A DNA stretch of 5,390 nt from an uncultured Bacilli bacterium (GCA_944351345.1 CALVPO010000093.1:1-5390), one strand, 5' to 3'; positions 1 through 5,142 are shown, counted from the first letter of the stretch. Notes: generated by a model from the sequence alone, not told the origin. Program-made: numbers and translations.

Positions 1-412
1 TTTCTTTATTGTCATATTTTATCTTGATATCACGCCAACGTAAAAAACGTTTTAGTTTTTCTATATATTCTTTGATATCAGGTGGACAATAATTAGGCAT
101 ATCTAACATTTCCCATGATATATCTGCTATTCTCGTTGGTGGTAATTGACAATTCATTACACTAAAATAACCAATTGGTCTTAGTTCATTATAAGCGTTT
201 ATCCAAGATAAATCCCACTTATTAAATTTAGCAATCTCAAATCCTACTTCTAAACATTCATGATATTTATTATTTGGTACATAAACAATATGATTGATTT
301 GATACTCTACACTCCCATTTTTAAGTCCTAAATTTTCTGATAATAATTTGACAAATTTTAGAGCTGTTTTAGGCTCCAAAATTAAGAATGCTGCTTTTTT
401 CTGTTGTTCCAC
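1..412 (-). CDS. Unrecognised protein, N-terminal 137 residues (3' end outside window)
   Basis: An open frame on the minus strand starts at GTG (412-410) and stays open to the window edge. The start is fixed by a perfect AGGAGG at 425-420, seven bases upstream; the overlapping TTG at 414 is in another frame. The product begins VEQQKKAAFLILEPKTALKF and has a Trp/Pro/Tyr-rich middle (KWDLSWINAYNELRPIGYF, then QLPPTR, then MPNYCPPDIKEY) and a basic KLKRFLRWRD segment near the edge. There is no signal peptide or membrane segment. I do not recognise the family. G+C is about 28% by my count, higher than the roughly 20% of the genes next to it, and codons such as CGT, ACG and CCA are commoner. This suggests a different history, possibly an acquired or plasmid/phage-type gene. 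It is the third minus-strand gene in a row but has its own AT-rich leader, so it need not be cotranscribed with xerD. Confidence 0.8.
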   Translation of the reverse strand, partial: MEQQKKAAFLILEPKTALKFVKLLSENLGLKNGSVEYQINHIVYVPNNKYHECLEVGFEIAKFNKWDLSWINAYNELRPIGYFSVMNCQLPPTRIADISWEMLDMPNYCPPDIKEYIEKLKRFLRWRDIKIKYDNKE

Positions 413-419
413 AATTATA

Positions 420-425
420 CCTCCT
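420..425 (-). promoter_or_regulatory. Strong ribosome binding site deciding a GTG start
   Basis: The minus strand reads AGGAGG here, seven bases before the GTG at 412. No ATG is available at this end of the frame, so this site determines the start of the partial gene. Confidence 0.8.
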
Positions 426-433
426 AACAATTG

Positions 434-460
434 TTATTATATATTAAATATAATATATAA
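434..460 (-). promoter_or_regulatory. AT-only hairpin and possible promoter before the left-edge gene
   Basis: A 9-bp inverted repeat (TTATATATT at 437-445, AATATATAA at 452-460) with a 6-base loop lies between xerD and the left-edge gene. On the minus strand a TATAAT sits at 441-436, about 25 bases before the GTG. A TAGACT about 18 bases further upstream is a poor -35. The stem has no G or C pairs, so it is a doubtful terminator. A weak promoter for the left-edge gene is the better reading. Confidence 0.3.
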
Positions 461-481
461 GTCTACTTTATTAATTAATCG

Positions 482-1399
482 TTAATGTCTTGGATGGTAT
501 AATTCATAGTTTTCTTTTAATGTCTCATTACCAACGTTAGTATATATTTGAGTTGTTGATAAATTTTCATGTCCTAACATCATTTGAATACTTCTTAAAT
601 CAGCACCATTTTTTAGTAAGTGAGTTGCAAAAGAATGTCTTAAGACATGGGGAGTTATATTTTTTTTAATCCCTTTTTCTTTAGCAATAGTTTTTATTAT
701 TTTTAAAAATCCTTGTCTCGTCATAGTTTTACCATGATTATTTAAAAATAGTGAATCACATAAATATTGTTTCTTTAGAGTATCTCGGTAATTATCTAAA
801 TAAATTTTTAAATATTTTATAGCTATATCCCCTATAGGAATAATTCTTTCTTTATTTCCTTTACCAAAACATCTAACTATTTTGTTATCTAAATCTATAT
901 TATTTATAGTTAAATTTAATAATTCACTTACTCTTAGTCCAGTTGCATACATTAATTCAAGCATAGCTTTATTACGATAATCAAAACTATTTTTCAGATC
1001 TATATCTAATAATAATTCTACTTCTTCTATGCTTAAGACATTAGGAATCTTTTTATAGAATCTTGGATTATCTATGTCTAGCATTACATCTTTTATGTTA
1101 TATATTTTTGATAAATAATGATGAAATGTTCTTAGAGATGATATTTTTCTAACAATACTATAAATACTATACTTATTATTATCTAAATATTCTAAATAAT
1201 TTATTATATTTTCTTTAGATATAGTGATAGGATCATATACTTTTTTTCCTTCTAAATATTTTAGATACTTATATACATCTAATATATAAGATGATATTGA
1301 ATTATCTGATAAATGTTTTTCTGTTAAAAGATAAGTCCTATATTTTTTTAATATATCTATGCTATCTTCATTTATATTAAAGTCATCTATTAAAATCAT
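482..1399 (-). CDS. xerD: XerD-like tyrosine site-specific recombinase
   Basis: 305 residues, close to the usual Xer length of about 300. The N-terminal SAM-like core-binding domain (about 14-100) is followed by the catalytic domain (about 115-295). The full tyrosine-recombinase set is visible: Arg156 in ATGLRVSEL, Lys180 in the FGKGNKER hairpin, His251 and Arg254 in HVLRHSFATHLL, His277 in LGHENLSTTQ, and the nucleophile Tyr286 in TQIYTNV. The C-terminus ends in YHPRH, like the HPRA tail typical of XerD. Xer proteins resolve chromosome dimers at dif before division, working at the septum with FtsK. The start at 1399 has a GGTGA-type ribosome binding site five bases upstream; a nearby ATG at 1410 is out of frame. 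It lies 49 bp downstream of the DUF3419-like gene on the same strand, probably in one transcript. XerC, or a single-recombinase XerH/S-type role, cannot be excluded without context. Nothing ties it to the serine-recombinase element on the right. Confidence 0.9.
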   Translation of the reverse strand: MILIDDFNINEDSIDILKKYRTYLLTEKHLSDNSISSYILDVYKYLKYLEGKKVYDPITISKENIINYLEYLDNNKYSIYSIVRKISSLRTFHHYLSKIYNIKDVMLDIDNPRFYKKIPNVLSIEEVELLLDIDLKNSFDYRNKAMLELMYATGLRVSELLNLTINNIDLDNKIVRCFGKGNKERIIPIGDIAIKYLKIYLDNYRDTLKKQYLCDSLFLNNHGKTMTRQGFLKIIKTIAKEKGIKKNITPHVLRHSFATHLLKNGADLRSIQMMLGHENLSTTQIYTNVGNETLKENYELYHPRH

Positions 1400-1448
1400 A
1401 TTATCACCATATTAACTATAAAATAAATAATTATAAATTTCAAGAATA

Positions 1449-2384
1449 TTACTGCTTTTTATATAAAATTAAAGCATCTTTATTTTTAGGATCAGGTGTT
1501 TTTAGCATGCCATGAAAATTTATAATTTGATATTCTTCATTAGGAAAATTAGTATTTTGTTCATAATGATTTACTGTTATAGATTGGATATTATTTTTAG
1601 AATTTAGCCAATAATAATCTAAGTAACAGTATAAGTAACAAAGTCCTATATTTCCCCCTTCTTTTATTATGTTAGATAAGTTTAAAATTATTTTTTTTAA
1701 ATGCTCTAAGTAATATTTGTTGTTATTATAATAAATAGCTCCTAAAATATTTGAAAGATATAAGAAATCTATTTTTCTTTTTAGAGGTGGTGTTTCTGAT
1801 AGAATATCAATATTATAAAAATTTATTTTAGGAGTATTTCTTAATATAGCTTTTAATAAATTATAATTTGATTCACTAGATAAATATTTATTATAAGAAA
1901 TTATAGTTTTTTTATTAAGAGGACTTTCCGTAAATAAATTTTTATATACTTTTTTATTATCAAAATTAGATAGTAAATAGTCCCAAAAGACTTTTATTCT
2001 TTCATCTTGGATATTTATTTTTATTTTATTATATACATCTTTAGATAATACATTTTTATTTATTATATGTTTTGGAAAGAAAAAATCTAAAAATTCTTCA
2101 TATGATAATACTTCAATAGCAGCTTTTTTTAAATAAAATATATATTCTGCTAAAATGTTTATATCAAATGTCTCTATGTTAGATACTCCTTCTAATAAGA
2201 AATTAAAAATATGATCGCCACTAGAACATACAGTTAATACATCTGTTCCATATAGAGATAATTCTTTTGTCATATCAGATATATTTTCGTTTGTAAATAA
2301 ATAAATTTTATTATATTTGTATGTATTAACCTTGGTGTATTCATTTTTCATTAGCCTAATTGCTGCTATTATATCATTAATCAT
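1449..2384 (-). CDS. Probable SAM-binding protein, DUF3419/BtaA-like
   Basis: 311 residues, no membrane segment. Residues 49-57 (VLTVCSSGD) have the form of the glycine-loop motif I of a Rossmann methyltransferase. They are followed by FDIN at 73-76, whose acidic residue would hold the ribose of S-adenosylmethionine. Next comes LKKAAIEVLSYEEFLDFF (85-102), the lysine-rich helix and YEEFL segment that I associate with DUF3419 proteins. Residues 206-214 (DFLYLSNIL) match the family's LSN motif, and GGNIGL (243-248) fits a late strand. BtaA members of this superfamily make betaine lipids by transferring aminobutyrate from SAM. Whether this one does so is unknown, and motif I is less glycine-rich than usual (CSSGD). 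The start has GAAGGG nine bases upstream. It diverges from the coat operon and probably leads the xerD transcript. Very AT-rich, with long runs of Asn, Lys, Ile and Tyr. The family assignment rests on motifs remembered, not searched. Confidence 0.65.
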   Translation of the reverse strand: MINDIIAAIRLMKNEYTKVNTYKYNKIYLFTNENISDMTKELSLYGTDVLTVCSSGDHIFNFLLEGVSNIETFDINILAEYIFYLKKAAIEVLSYEEFLDFFFPKHIINKNVLSKDVYNKIKINIQDERIKVFWDYLLSNFDNKKVYKNLFTESPLNKKTIISYNKYLSSESNYNLLKAILRNTPKINFYNIDILSETPPLKRKIDFLYLSNILGAIYYNNNKYYLEHLKKIILNLSNIIKEGGNIGLCYLYCYLDYYWLNSKNNIQSITVNHYEQNTNFPNEEYQIINFHGMLKTPDPKNKDALILYKKQ

Positions 2385-2501
2385 ATATATTTTCCCTTCA
2401 GTTATCTTATTATATAATTATATATAAAAGAAATCAACAAATAATTATTATGCCTATACACATTTGACACATTTTCATAATTTATTTTAGGAGTGATAAA
2501 T
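2385..2501. promoter_or_regulatory. Divergent intergenic region between DUF3419-like gene and cotJ operon
   Basis: This 117-bp gap must hold the promoters of both flanking transcripts. It contains a perfect but AT-only 14-bp palindrome (TATATAATTATATA, 2411-2424). A TATACACAT at 2455-2463 resembles the -10 of a sporulation sigma-E promoter (CATACA-type), but I find no convincing -35 at 13-15 bp. A TTGACA at 2464-2469 has no -10 at 17 bp. Coat genes of this family are normally transcribed by sigma E in the mother cell, so the sigma-E reading is plausible but not shown. Confidence 0.35.
2489..2495 (+). promoter_or_regulatory. Ribosome binding site favouring the TTG start of the CotJA/B-like gene
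   Basis: AGGAGTG ends six bases before a TTG at 2502. The in-frame GTG at 2493 overlaps this site and so would have no room for it. The TTG is therefore the better initiation codon. Confidence 0.7.
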
Positions 2502-3056
2502 TTGAATGAATATAATTACGATTATACAGATATGGCTACAAATATGATGACTGGTAGCTATCAAAATATGTTTCCTGATTATTTAAATACTATGCCTAAT
2601 GTTAATAATTCTATTAATAATTATGCTAATAATATGCCTAATATGAATAATATTCCTGCTAATAAAATGAATAATTCTACTGGATATATGAAAGATAATG
2701 ATAATAATAAAATATTAGATCCTTATAGTGGATTTGTAAGAGGTAATATGTTTGATAATTTATATGATAAATATAAAAATTATAAACCTCGTGATATAAA
2801 TCCTAGTAATGAAAGAGAGGCTTTATTAGGACAATGGCAGCAATATAATTTTGCACTTATTGATTTAGGATTGTACTTGGATGTTTATCCAAATGATACA
2901 AATGCTTTGAATCTATATAAAAAGTATTTAGATATTAGTAATAAAACTTTGAAAAAATATGAAAGCATGTATGGTCCACTTTGTACTGATAGTGAATATG
3001 CTGCTAGTAACAAATGGAATTGGGATAATAGTCCATGGCCTTGGGAGGGAAAATAA
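2502..3056 (+). CDS. cotJB: Spore coat protein CotJB with CotJA-like N-terminal segment
   Basis: 184 residues from the TTG start; starting at GTG 2493 would add three. Three parts are visible. Residues 1-70 are low-complexity, rich in Asn, Met, Pro and Tyr (NNYANNMPNMNNIP). Residues 72-97 (LDPYSGFVRGNMFDNLYDKY and following) resemble the short CotJA motif (EAL-KGT-FP-LY-PY). Residues 104-184 are a CotJB domain: a helix with QWQQYNFALIDLGLYLDVYP, then LKKYESMYGPL and the hallmark C-terminal WNWDNSPWPWEGK. CotJB of B. subtilis is only about 87 residues, so this protein is twice as long and may be a CotJA-CotJB fusion. CotJ proteins form an inner-coat complex made in the mother cell. No separate cotJA lies upstream, which supports the fusion. 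cotJC follows after one base, so the two are translationally coupled. The CotJB domain is confident; the CotJA part is moderate. Confidence 0.9.
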   Translation: MNEYNYDYTDMATNMMTGSYQNMFPDYLNTMPNVNNSINNYANNMPNMNNIPANKMNNSTGYMKDNDNNKILDPYSGFVRGNMFDNLYDKYKNYKPRDINPSNEREALLGQWQQYNFALIDLGLYLDVYPNDTNALNLYKKYLDISNKTLKKYESMYGPLCTDSEYAASNKWNWDNSPWPWEGK

Positions 3057-3057
3057 G

Positions 3058-3267
3058 ATGTTTAAATATGTTAAGAGTTTAGAATATCCTATTAATATAA
3101 AAAAGAAAGATTTAAAGATGGCTAAATATATTATGACACAATATGGCGGTGCCAATAGCGAGCTTGCAGCGGCACTTAGATATTTAAATCAAAGATTTAC
3201 TATGCCTGATGAAAAAGGAAAAGCACTACTTACTGATATAGGTACTGAAGAGTTAGAACATTTATAG
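3058..3267 (+). CDS. cotJC: CotJC manganese-catalase-like coat protein, 5' fragment interrupted at residue 69
   Basis: The frame starts at ATG 3058, one base after the cotJB stop, with GGAGGG nearby at 3044-3049. The product MFKYVKSLEYPINIKKKDLK continues through YGGANSELAAALRYLNQRF and LLTDIGTEELEHL, a clear match to the N-terminus of CotJC, a manganese-catalase-like coat protein normally about 190 residues long. Glu35, Glu65 and His68 correspond to three of the five di-manganese ligands of Mn catalases (Glu35, Glu66 and His69 in the Lactobacillus enzyme). The two C-terminal ligands are missing. The frame ends in TAG directly after EHL, where relatives continue with Glu-Met, and four stops occur in the next five codons. 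I therefore read it as the 5' half of a gene split by the element that follows. The fragment alone cannot be an active catalase. An ATG at 2959 would extend the frame across the conserved end of cotJB and is rejected. Confidence 0.9.
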   Translation: MFKYVKSLEYPINIKKKDLKMAKYIMTQYGGANSELAAALRYLNQRFTMPDEKGKALLTDIGTEELEHL

Positions 3268-3280
3268 TAGCAGTAATAAA
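3247..3280. other. Putative attachment junction (cotJC / element)
   Basis: The CotJC coding match stops within GAAGAGTTAGAACATTTA (3247-3264) and is followed at once by TAGTAG, CAG, TAATAA and an A-rich run unrelated to cotJC. The crossover of a serine recombinase is only two bases long, so its exact place cannot be set from one end. It should lie in or just after the codons for EELEHL. The same short core should appear at the start of the cotJC 3' fragment, at the other end of the element. Confidence 0.6.
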
Positions 3281-3307
3281 AAAAGAAGAAAGACTGTTAA
3301 ACTTTCT
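3275..3307 (-). terminator. Rho-independent terminator of the 58-aa gene
   Basis: On the minus strand AGAAAG (3307-3302) and CTTTCT (3292-3287) can pair around a 9-base loop and are followed by TTCTTTTTTT. It lies just past the stop of the 58-aa gene and would prevent transcription from entering cotJC antisense. The 6-bp stem is weak. In the plus direction no T-run follows. Confidence 0.55.
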
Positions 3308-3309
3308 AC

Positions 3310-3486
3310 CTAAATATATTTCTTAGCAATTTCCATATCTAATTCATAAAAACAATCATCTTCAAAGTTATAGTATTCTGCTCTATTATTGTTTATTCTA
3401 ATTAGAATTCTTGAAACATTACTGCTATCAATATTTAATTCTTTACAAAAATTTTCTAATTTTTCACCTGATAATATAGCACTCAT
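3310..3486 (-). CDS. Small HTH-like protein, candidate recombination directionality factor
   Basis: 58 residues, starting at ATG 3486 with a strong AAAGGAG eight bases upstream (3501-3495). Residues 8-30 (EKLENFCKELNIDSSNVSRI and on) have the pattern of a helix-turn-helix: a helix, a short turn at NIDSSN, and a recognition helix VSRILIRI. The tail is acidic and aromatic (YYNFEDDCFYELDMEIAKKY). There is no membrane segment. It is the first gene inside the element, 43 bp from the cotJC stop, and has its own terminator. Its upstream region holds three Spo0A-type boxes and an extended -10 sequence. Small basic or HTH proteins encoded near an att site are commonly directionality factors, and SprB, which controls SPbeta excision from spsM, is similarly small. 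This makes excision control a reasonable guess, but a phage-type repressor or other regulator is equally compatible with the sequence. I do not recognise a named family. Confidence 0.7.
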   Translation of the reverse strand: MSAILSGEKLENFCKELNIDSSNVSRILIRINNNRAEYYNFEDDCFYELDMEIAKKYI

Positions 3487-3511
3487 AATATTAACTCCTT
3501 TCAGGTGTAGT

Positions 3512-3520
3512 ATTTTATCA
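3512..3520 (-). promoter_or_regulatory. Extended -10 of the 58-aa gene
   Basis: The minus strand reads TGATAAAAT, one mismatch from TGnTATAAT, placing transcription start near 3505 and leaving a short leader with the AAAGGAG site. The hexamer at 17-bp spacing (CAAAAT, 3540-3535) is a poor -35 and lies within the TGTCGAA array, as expected of a promoter that needs an activator there. Confidence 0.5.
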
Positions 3521-3528
3521 TTCTAGTA

Positions 3529-3555
3529 TGTCGAATTTTGTCGAATTTTGTCGAA
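3529..3555 (+). promoter_or_regulatory. Three tandem Spo0A-type boxes
   Basis: TGTCGAA occurs at 3529-3535, 3539-3545 and 3549-3555, exactly 10 bp apart, separated by TTT. The heptamer is identical to the Spo0A box consensus (TGNCGAA, best form TGTCGAA), and 10-bp tandem spacing is that of the paired boxes in the abrB promoter bound by Spo0A dimers. Three copies of a CG-containing heptamer in sequence this AT-rich are unlikely to be chance. The array covers the -35 region of the 58-aa gene. Confidence 0.7.
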
Positions 3556-3583
3556 AAATGATAAAATACTTATTTTTTATTAA

Positions 3584-3799
3584 TTAGCTACTATTATTAT
3601 CAATATCACTATCATTAGTATTTATTGAATCAGTATTACTTCTAGCAAAATAGAAAGTTATTATCATAGTTACTAATGGAACAAATTGATCTGATGTTAC
3701 TTTATTTATAAACCAACCTACAGATAATGTTGTAACCATAATTAAAGTAATGATGCTCTTTAAATCTATTAGTTTGACTATTCTATCTTTTATATTCAT
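3584..3799 (-). CDS. Small holin-like membrane protein
   Basis: 71 residues. A basic N-terminus (MNIKDRIVKLIDLKS) is followed by two hydrophobic stretches, about 16-33 (IITLIMVTTLSVGWFI) and 40-52 (FVPLVTMIITFYFAR). A polar acidic tail rich in Ser, Asn and Asp ends the protein. The segment SDQFVPLVTMIITFYFARSN resembles the D-QF--L-TMI-FYFG pattern I know from short holin-like proteins of Firmicute phages. Such proteins sit in the cytoplasmic membrane and may permeabilise it during lysis, but no lysin gene is present here, so the role is open. AGAAGG seven bases before ATG 3799 supports the start. It is the last gene of the minus-strand set 4280-3584, and the TGTCGAA/inverted-repeat region lies between it and the 58-aa gene. 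Confidence 0.65.
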   Translation of the reverse strand: MNIKDRIVKLIDLKSIITLIMVTTLSVGWFINKVTSDQFVPLVTMIITFYFARSNTDSINTNDSDIDNNSS

Positions 3800-3874
3800 A
3801 TATATACCTTCTTTCTATATTATTTTATACATGAAGAAATATTATTTTTGTATTTATGTATGAATTAATGTTTT

Positions 3875-4072
3875 TTATTTAAAAGTTATTTCATCTATAA
3901 GGATATCTCCTACTAAGATCATTACAATGATAGATATTCCTAGAAATAGTATTCCTATAGGTGTTAATGTAGATAGTGTTGTTATTAGAACTATAATATT
4001 TTCTATAAAATATAATAAACTTATTAAAAATATTATTAGAAATAGAAGGTTATACCAGCTTATTCTTTTCAT
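3875..4072 (-). CDS. Small two-helix membrane protein of unknown function
   Basis: 65 residues from ATG 4072 (MKRISWYNLLFLIIFLISLL). Two long hydrophobic segments are visible, about 7-33 and 36-56, with a positive N-terminus before the first and an acidic end (DILIDEITFK). This predicts an integral membrane hairpin. An upstream in-frame ATG at 4108 would add 12 residues, but it overlaps the preceding gene by 20 bp and has only an A-run before it. ATG 4072 has a purine-rich AAAGAGAG upstream and leaves a 16-bp gap, so I prefer it, although the ribosome site is weak. I do not recognise the family. It is cotranscribed with its neighbours by position, and a role such as antiholin or immunity protein is possible but not shown. 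Confidence 0.6.
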   Translation of the reverse strand: MKRISWYNLLFLIIFLISLLYFIENIIVLITTLSTLTPIGILFLGISIIVMILVGDILIDEITFK

Positions 4073-4088
4073 TATAAGGTCTCTCTTT

Positions 4089-4280
4089 CTATAAAAAATT
4101 ACAATCATTATTTTTTTTCATATTATTTATCTCTTCTTCTTTATAAAACCAATTTACTTTATTTTTGTTAGTAGTAGTAAGAGCTATTTTATTAATAACA
4201 TCATACACTTGTGCTAAATTTCTTTTATTAGTTTCTTTATTACTTTCAAAAATTATTTCTACTCGTTTATTTTCTTTCAT
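4089..4280 (-). CDS. Small charged protein of unknown function
   Basis: 63 residues, starting at ATG 4280 with a perfect AGGAGG four bases upstream (4290-4285). The sequence is hydrophilic and Lys/Asn/Glu-rich. It begins MKENKRVEIIFESNKETNKR, has a central helix-like stretch (NLAQVYDVINKIAL) and ends in NNMKKNNDCNFL. There is no membrane segment or recognisable motif. It is the first gene of the minus-strand small-gene set and diverges from the LytTR regulator. Short proteins of this composition are frequent in phage accessory regions, but nothing further can be said. It is real rather than spurious chiefly because of its ribosome binding site and its tight spacing to the next gene. Confidence 0.65.
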   Translation of the reverse strand: MKENKRVEIIFESNKETNKRNLAQVYDVINKIALTTTNKNKVNWFYKEEEINNMKKNNDCNFL

Positions 4281-4380
4281 TTATCCTCCTATTAAAGTTT
4301 ATTATGAAAGAAATTATCTAGAATAATTTTTAAATTAAATATACTAAGAAAATCGTATCATAATTAGCCTTATTTTTTTA

Positions 4381-4412
4381 TTTTTGACCTTATAATGGTA
4401 GTTTCTGACCTT
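4381..4412 (+). repeat. Direct repeat at 21-bp period, candidate LytTR operator
   Basis: TTTTTGACCTT (4381-4391) and TTTCTGACCTT (4402-4412) agree at 10 of 11 positions and start 21 bp apart. Two direct repeats two helical turns apart is the layout of LytTR-family binding sites. It lies about 60-90 bp upstream of the -10 of the LytTR gene, as an activator or autoregulatory site would. Confidence 0.5.
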
Positions 4413-4445
4413 TGTTTCCAAAAAAATATGGCATTTTTTATTTTC

Positions 4446-4455
4446 TAATCGATTA
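4446..4455. repeat. 10-bp palindrome TAATCGATTA
   Basis: A perfect palindrome centred about 24 bp upstream of the -10 of the LytTR gene, covering where its -35 should be. It could be the operator of a dimeric repressor. It is short, so chance is possible. Confidence 0.35.
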
Positions 4456-4468
4456 TTTGTAAACAGTG

Positions 4469-4477
4469 TGTTATAAT
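4469..4477 (+). promoter_or_regulatory. Extended -10 promoter of the LytTR regulator gene
   Basis: TGTTATAAT is a perfect extended -10. No good -35 exists at 17 bp (TCGATT), which is tolerated with an extended -10 or when an activator binds upstream. Transcription would start near 4484, giving a leader of about 19 bases with TAGGTG as a modest ribosome site. Confidence 0.65.
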
Positions 4478-4502
4478 GTTGGTGTAGAATTGTAGGTGTA
4501 AT

Positions 4503-5135
4503 ATGAAAATTATTATTATAGATAACAGTAATAGATGGCTTAGGTTGATAACAAATACAACTAAAGATACTTTATCTGAAATGTTAGAAATAGAAATACT
4601 TCCCTTTAGGGGCTATAATAATAAACTTAGAGAAGTAATTTTTGATGGAATCCCTAAAATTTATCTTATTGATTTTGAATTGGATAAGGAGATGAATGGC
4701 AATGATATAGCCCATGAGATAAGACAGGATGCCTTTGACTGGAAAAGTATAATAATAATTTTTTCAGGTTATGATAGAAAAGAAGATATTATAACTAAGC
4801 GTCTATCTATTTATACATATATATCTAAAGATAAATATTTTATTGCTAATTTAGAAATAAGTGTTAAATCAGCAATAAATATCTTAAATAGTTATAAATA
4901 TATAGAAGTTAAAGAAAATAGACAGGTATATCAAATTCCTATTAATGAAATTATTGAAATATATAAAGAAAAACTTACTAAATATTGTATTATTAAGACT
5001 TTAAGTAATAATCAGTTTAGAGTTAGATCTTCTCTAACAGAGATAAATAAAGATATTAATTTTAAAAGAATAAATAGTTATACTTTAATTAATCCAATTT
5101 ATATAAATAAAATAAAGATAATAAATAATAGATGA
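4503..5135 (+). CDS. LytTR-family response regulator (REC + LytTR)
   Basis: 210 residues. A receiver domain (about 1-125) has Asp57 at the end of strand 3 (IYLIDFELD) as the phosphorylation site, Ser88 in IIFSGY at the switch position, and Lys109 in YISKDK. The acidic pocket after strand 1 is reduced to one Asp (IIIIDNSN, Asp7), so phosphorylation chemistry may be altered. Residues about 132-210 form a LytTR-type DNA-binding domain, with IPINEIIEIYKEK, the strand KYCIIKTLSNNQFRVRSSL, and the closing FKRINSYTLINPIYINKI. AgrA, VirR and ComE share this plan and bind direct repeats near promoters. No histidine kinase is in the window. The gene lies just before the serine recombinase with a 68-bp gap and no good terminator, so the two are probably cotranscribed. 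It may control recombinase expression, either element-wide or in response to host signals. ATG 4503 is the only start that keeps the full first strand. Confidence 0.85.
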   Translation: MKIIIIDNSNRWLRLITNTTKDTLSEMLEIEILPFRGYNNKLREVIFDGIPKIYLIDFELDKEMNGNDIAHEIRQDAFDWKSIIIIFSGYDRKEDIITKRLSIYTYISKDKYFIANLEISVKSAINILNSYKYIEVKENRQVYQIPINEIIEIYKEKLTKYCIIKTLSNNQFRVRSSLTEINKDINFKRINSYTLINPIYINKIKIINNR

Positions 5136-5142
5136 ATATATA

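Larger units (their letters stand above)
3509..3570. repeat. Perfect 14-bp inverted repeat framing the TGTCGAA array
   Basis: AGTATTTTATCATT (3509-3522) and its exact reverse complement AATGATAAAATACT (3557-3570) enclose 34 bp. Each arm carries TGATAAAAT, an extended -10-like sequence reading outward, so the structure looks like two mirror-image promoters around a shared operator. It could also fold as a hairpin, but no T-run follows to make it a terminator. Confidence 0.8.

Noticed and set aside
2464..2469. TTGACA as a -35 for the cotJ operon
   Set aside because: No -10 hexamer occurs 16-19 bp downstream; that spacing falls on the ribosome binding site.
2928..3155. 75-aa minus-strand open frame
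   Set aside because: It lies antisense to the conserved end of cotJB and start of cotJC, has no good ribosome site, and its hydrophobicity is a by-product of the opposite strand.
2959..3267. Longer cotJC frame starting at ATG 2959
   Set aside because: The added 33 residues are the +1 frame of the conserved CotJB C-terminus. ATG 3058 has its own GGAGGG site and matches the CotJC N-terminus.
3529..3555. Triple repeat as a CRISPR or plasmid iteron array
   Set aside because: Units are only 10 bp with 3-bp gaps, there are no spacers, and no replication initiator or cas gene is nearby. The Spo0A box match explains it better.
3509..3570. 14-bp inverted repeat as transposon ends or an invertible segment
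   Set aside because: Only 34 bp lie between the arms, too little for a gene or practical inversion. The arms carry -10-like sequences, so a regulatory role is simpler.
4073..4108. Upstream ATG 4108 for the two-helix membrane protein
   Set aside because: It overlaps the preceding gene and has no ribosome site; MKRISW at 4072 is a more typical N-terminus for an inner-membrane protein.
4311..4329. AT-rich inverted repeat (AAATTAT / ATAATTT) around CTAGA
   Set aside because: Seven A/T pairs in sequence this AT-rich are expected by chance; no T-run or promoter element depends on it.
4421..4439. AAAAAAT / ATTTTTT hairpin before the LytTR gene
   Set aside because: All A-T stem with no gene ending upstream on this strand; not a credible terminator.
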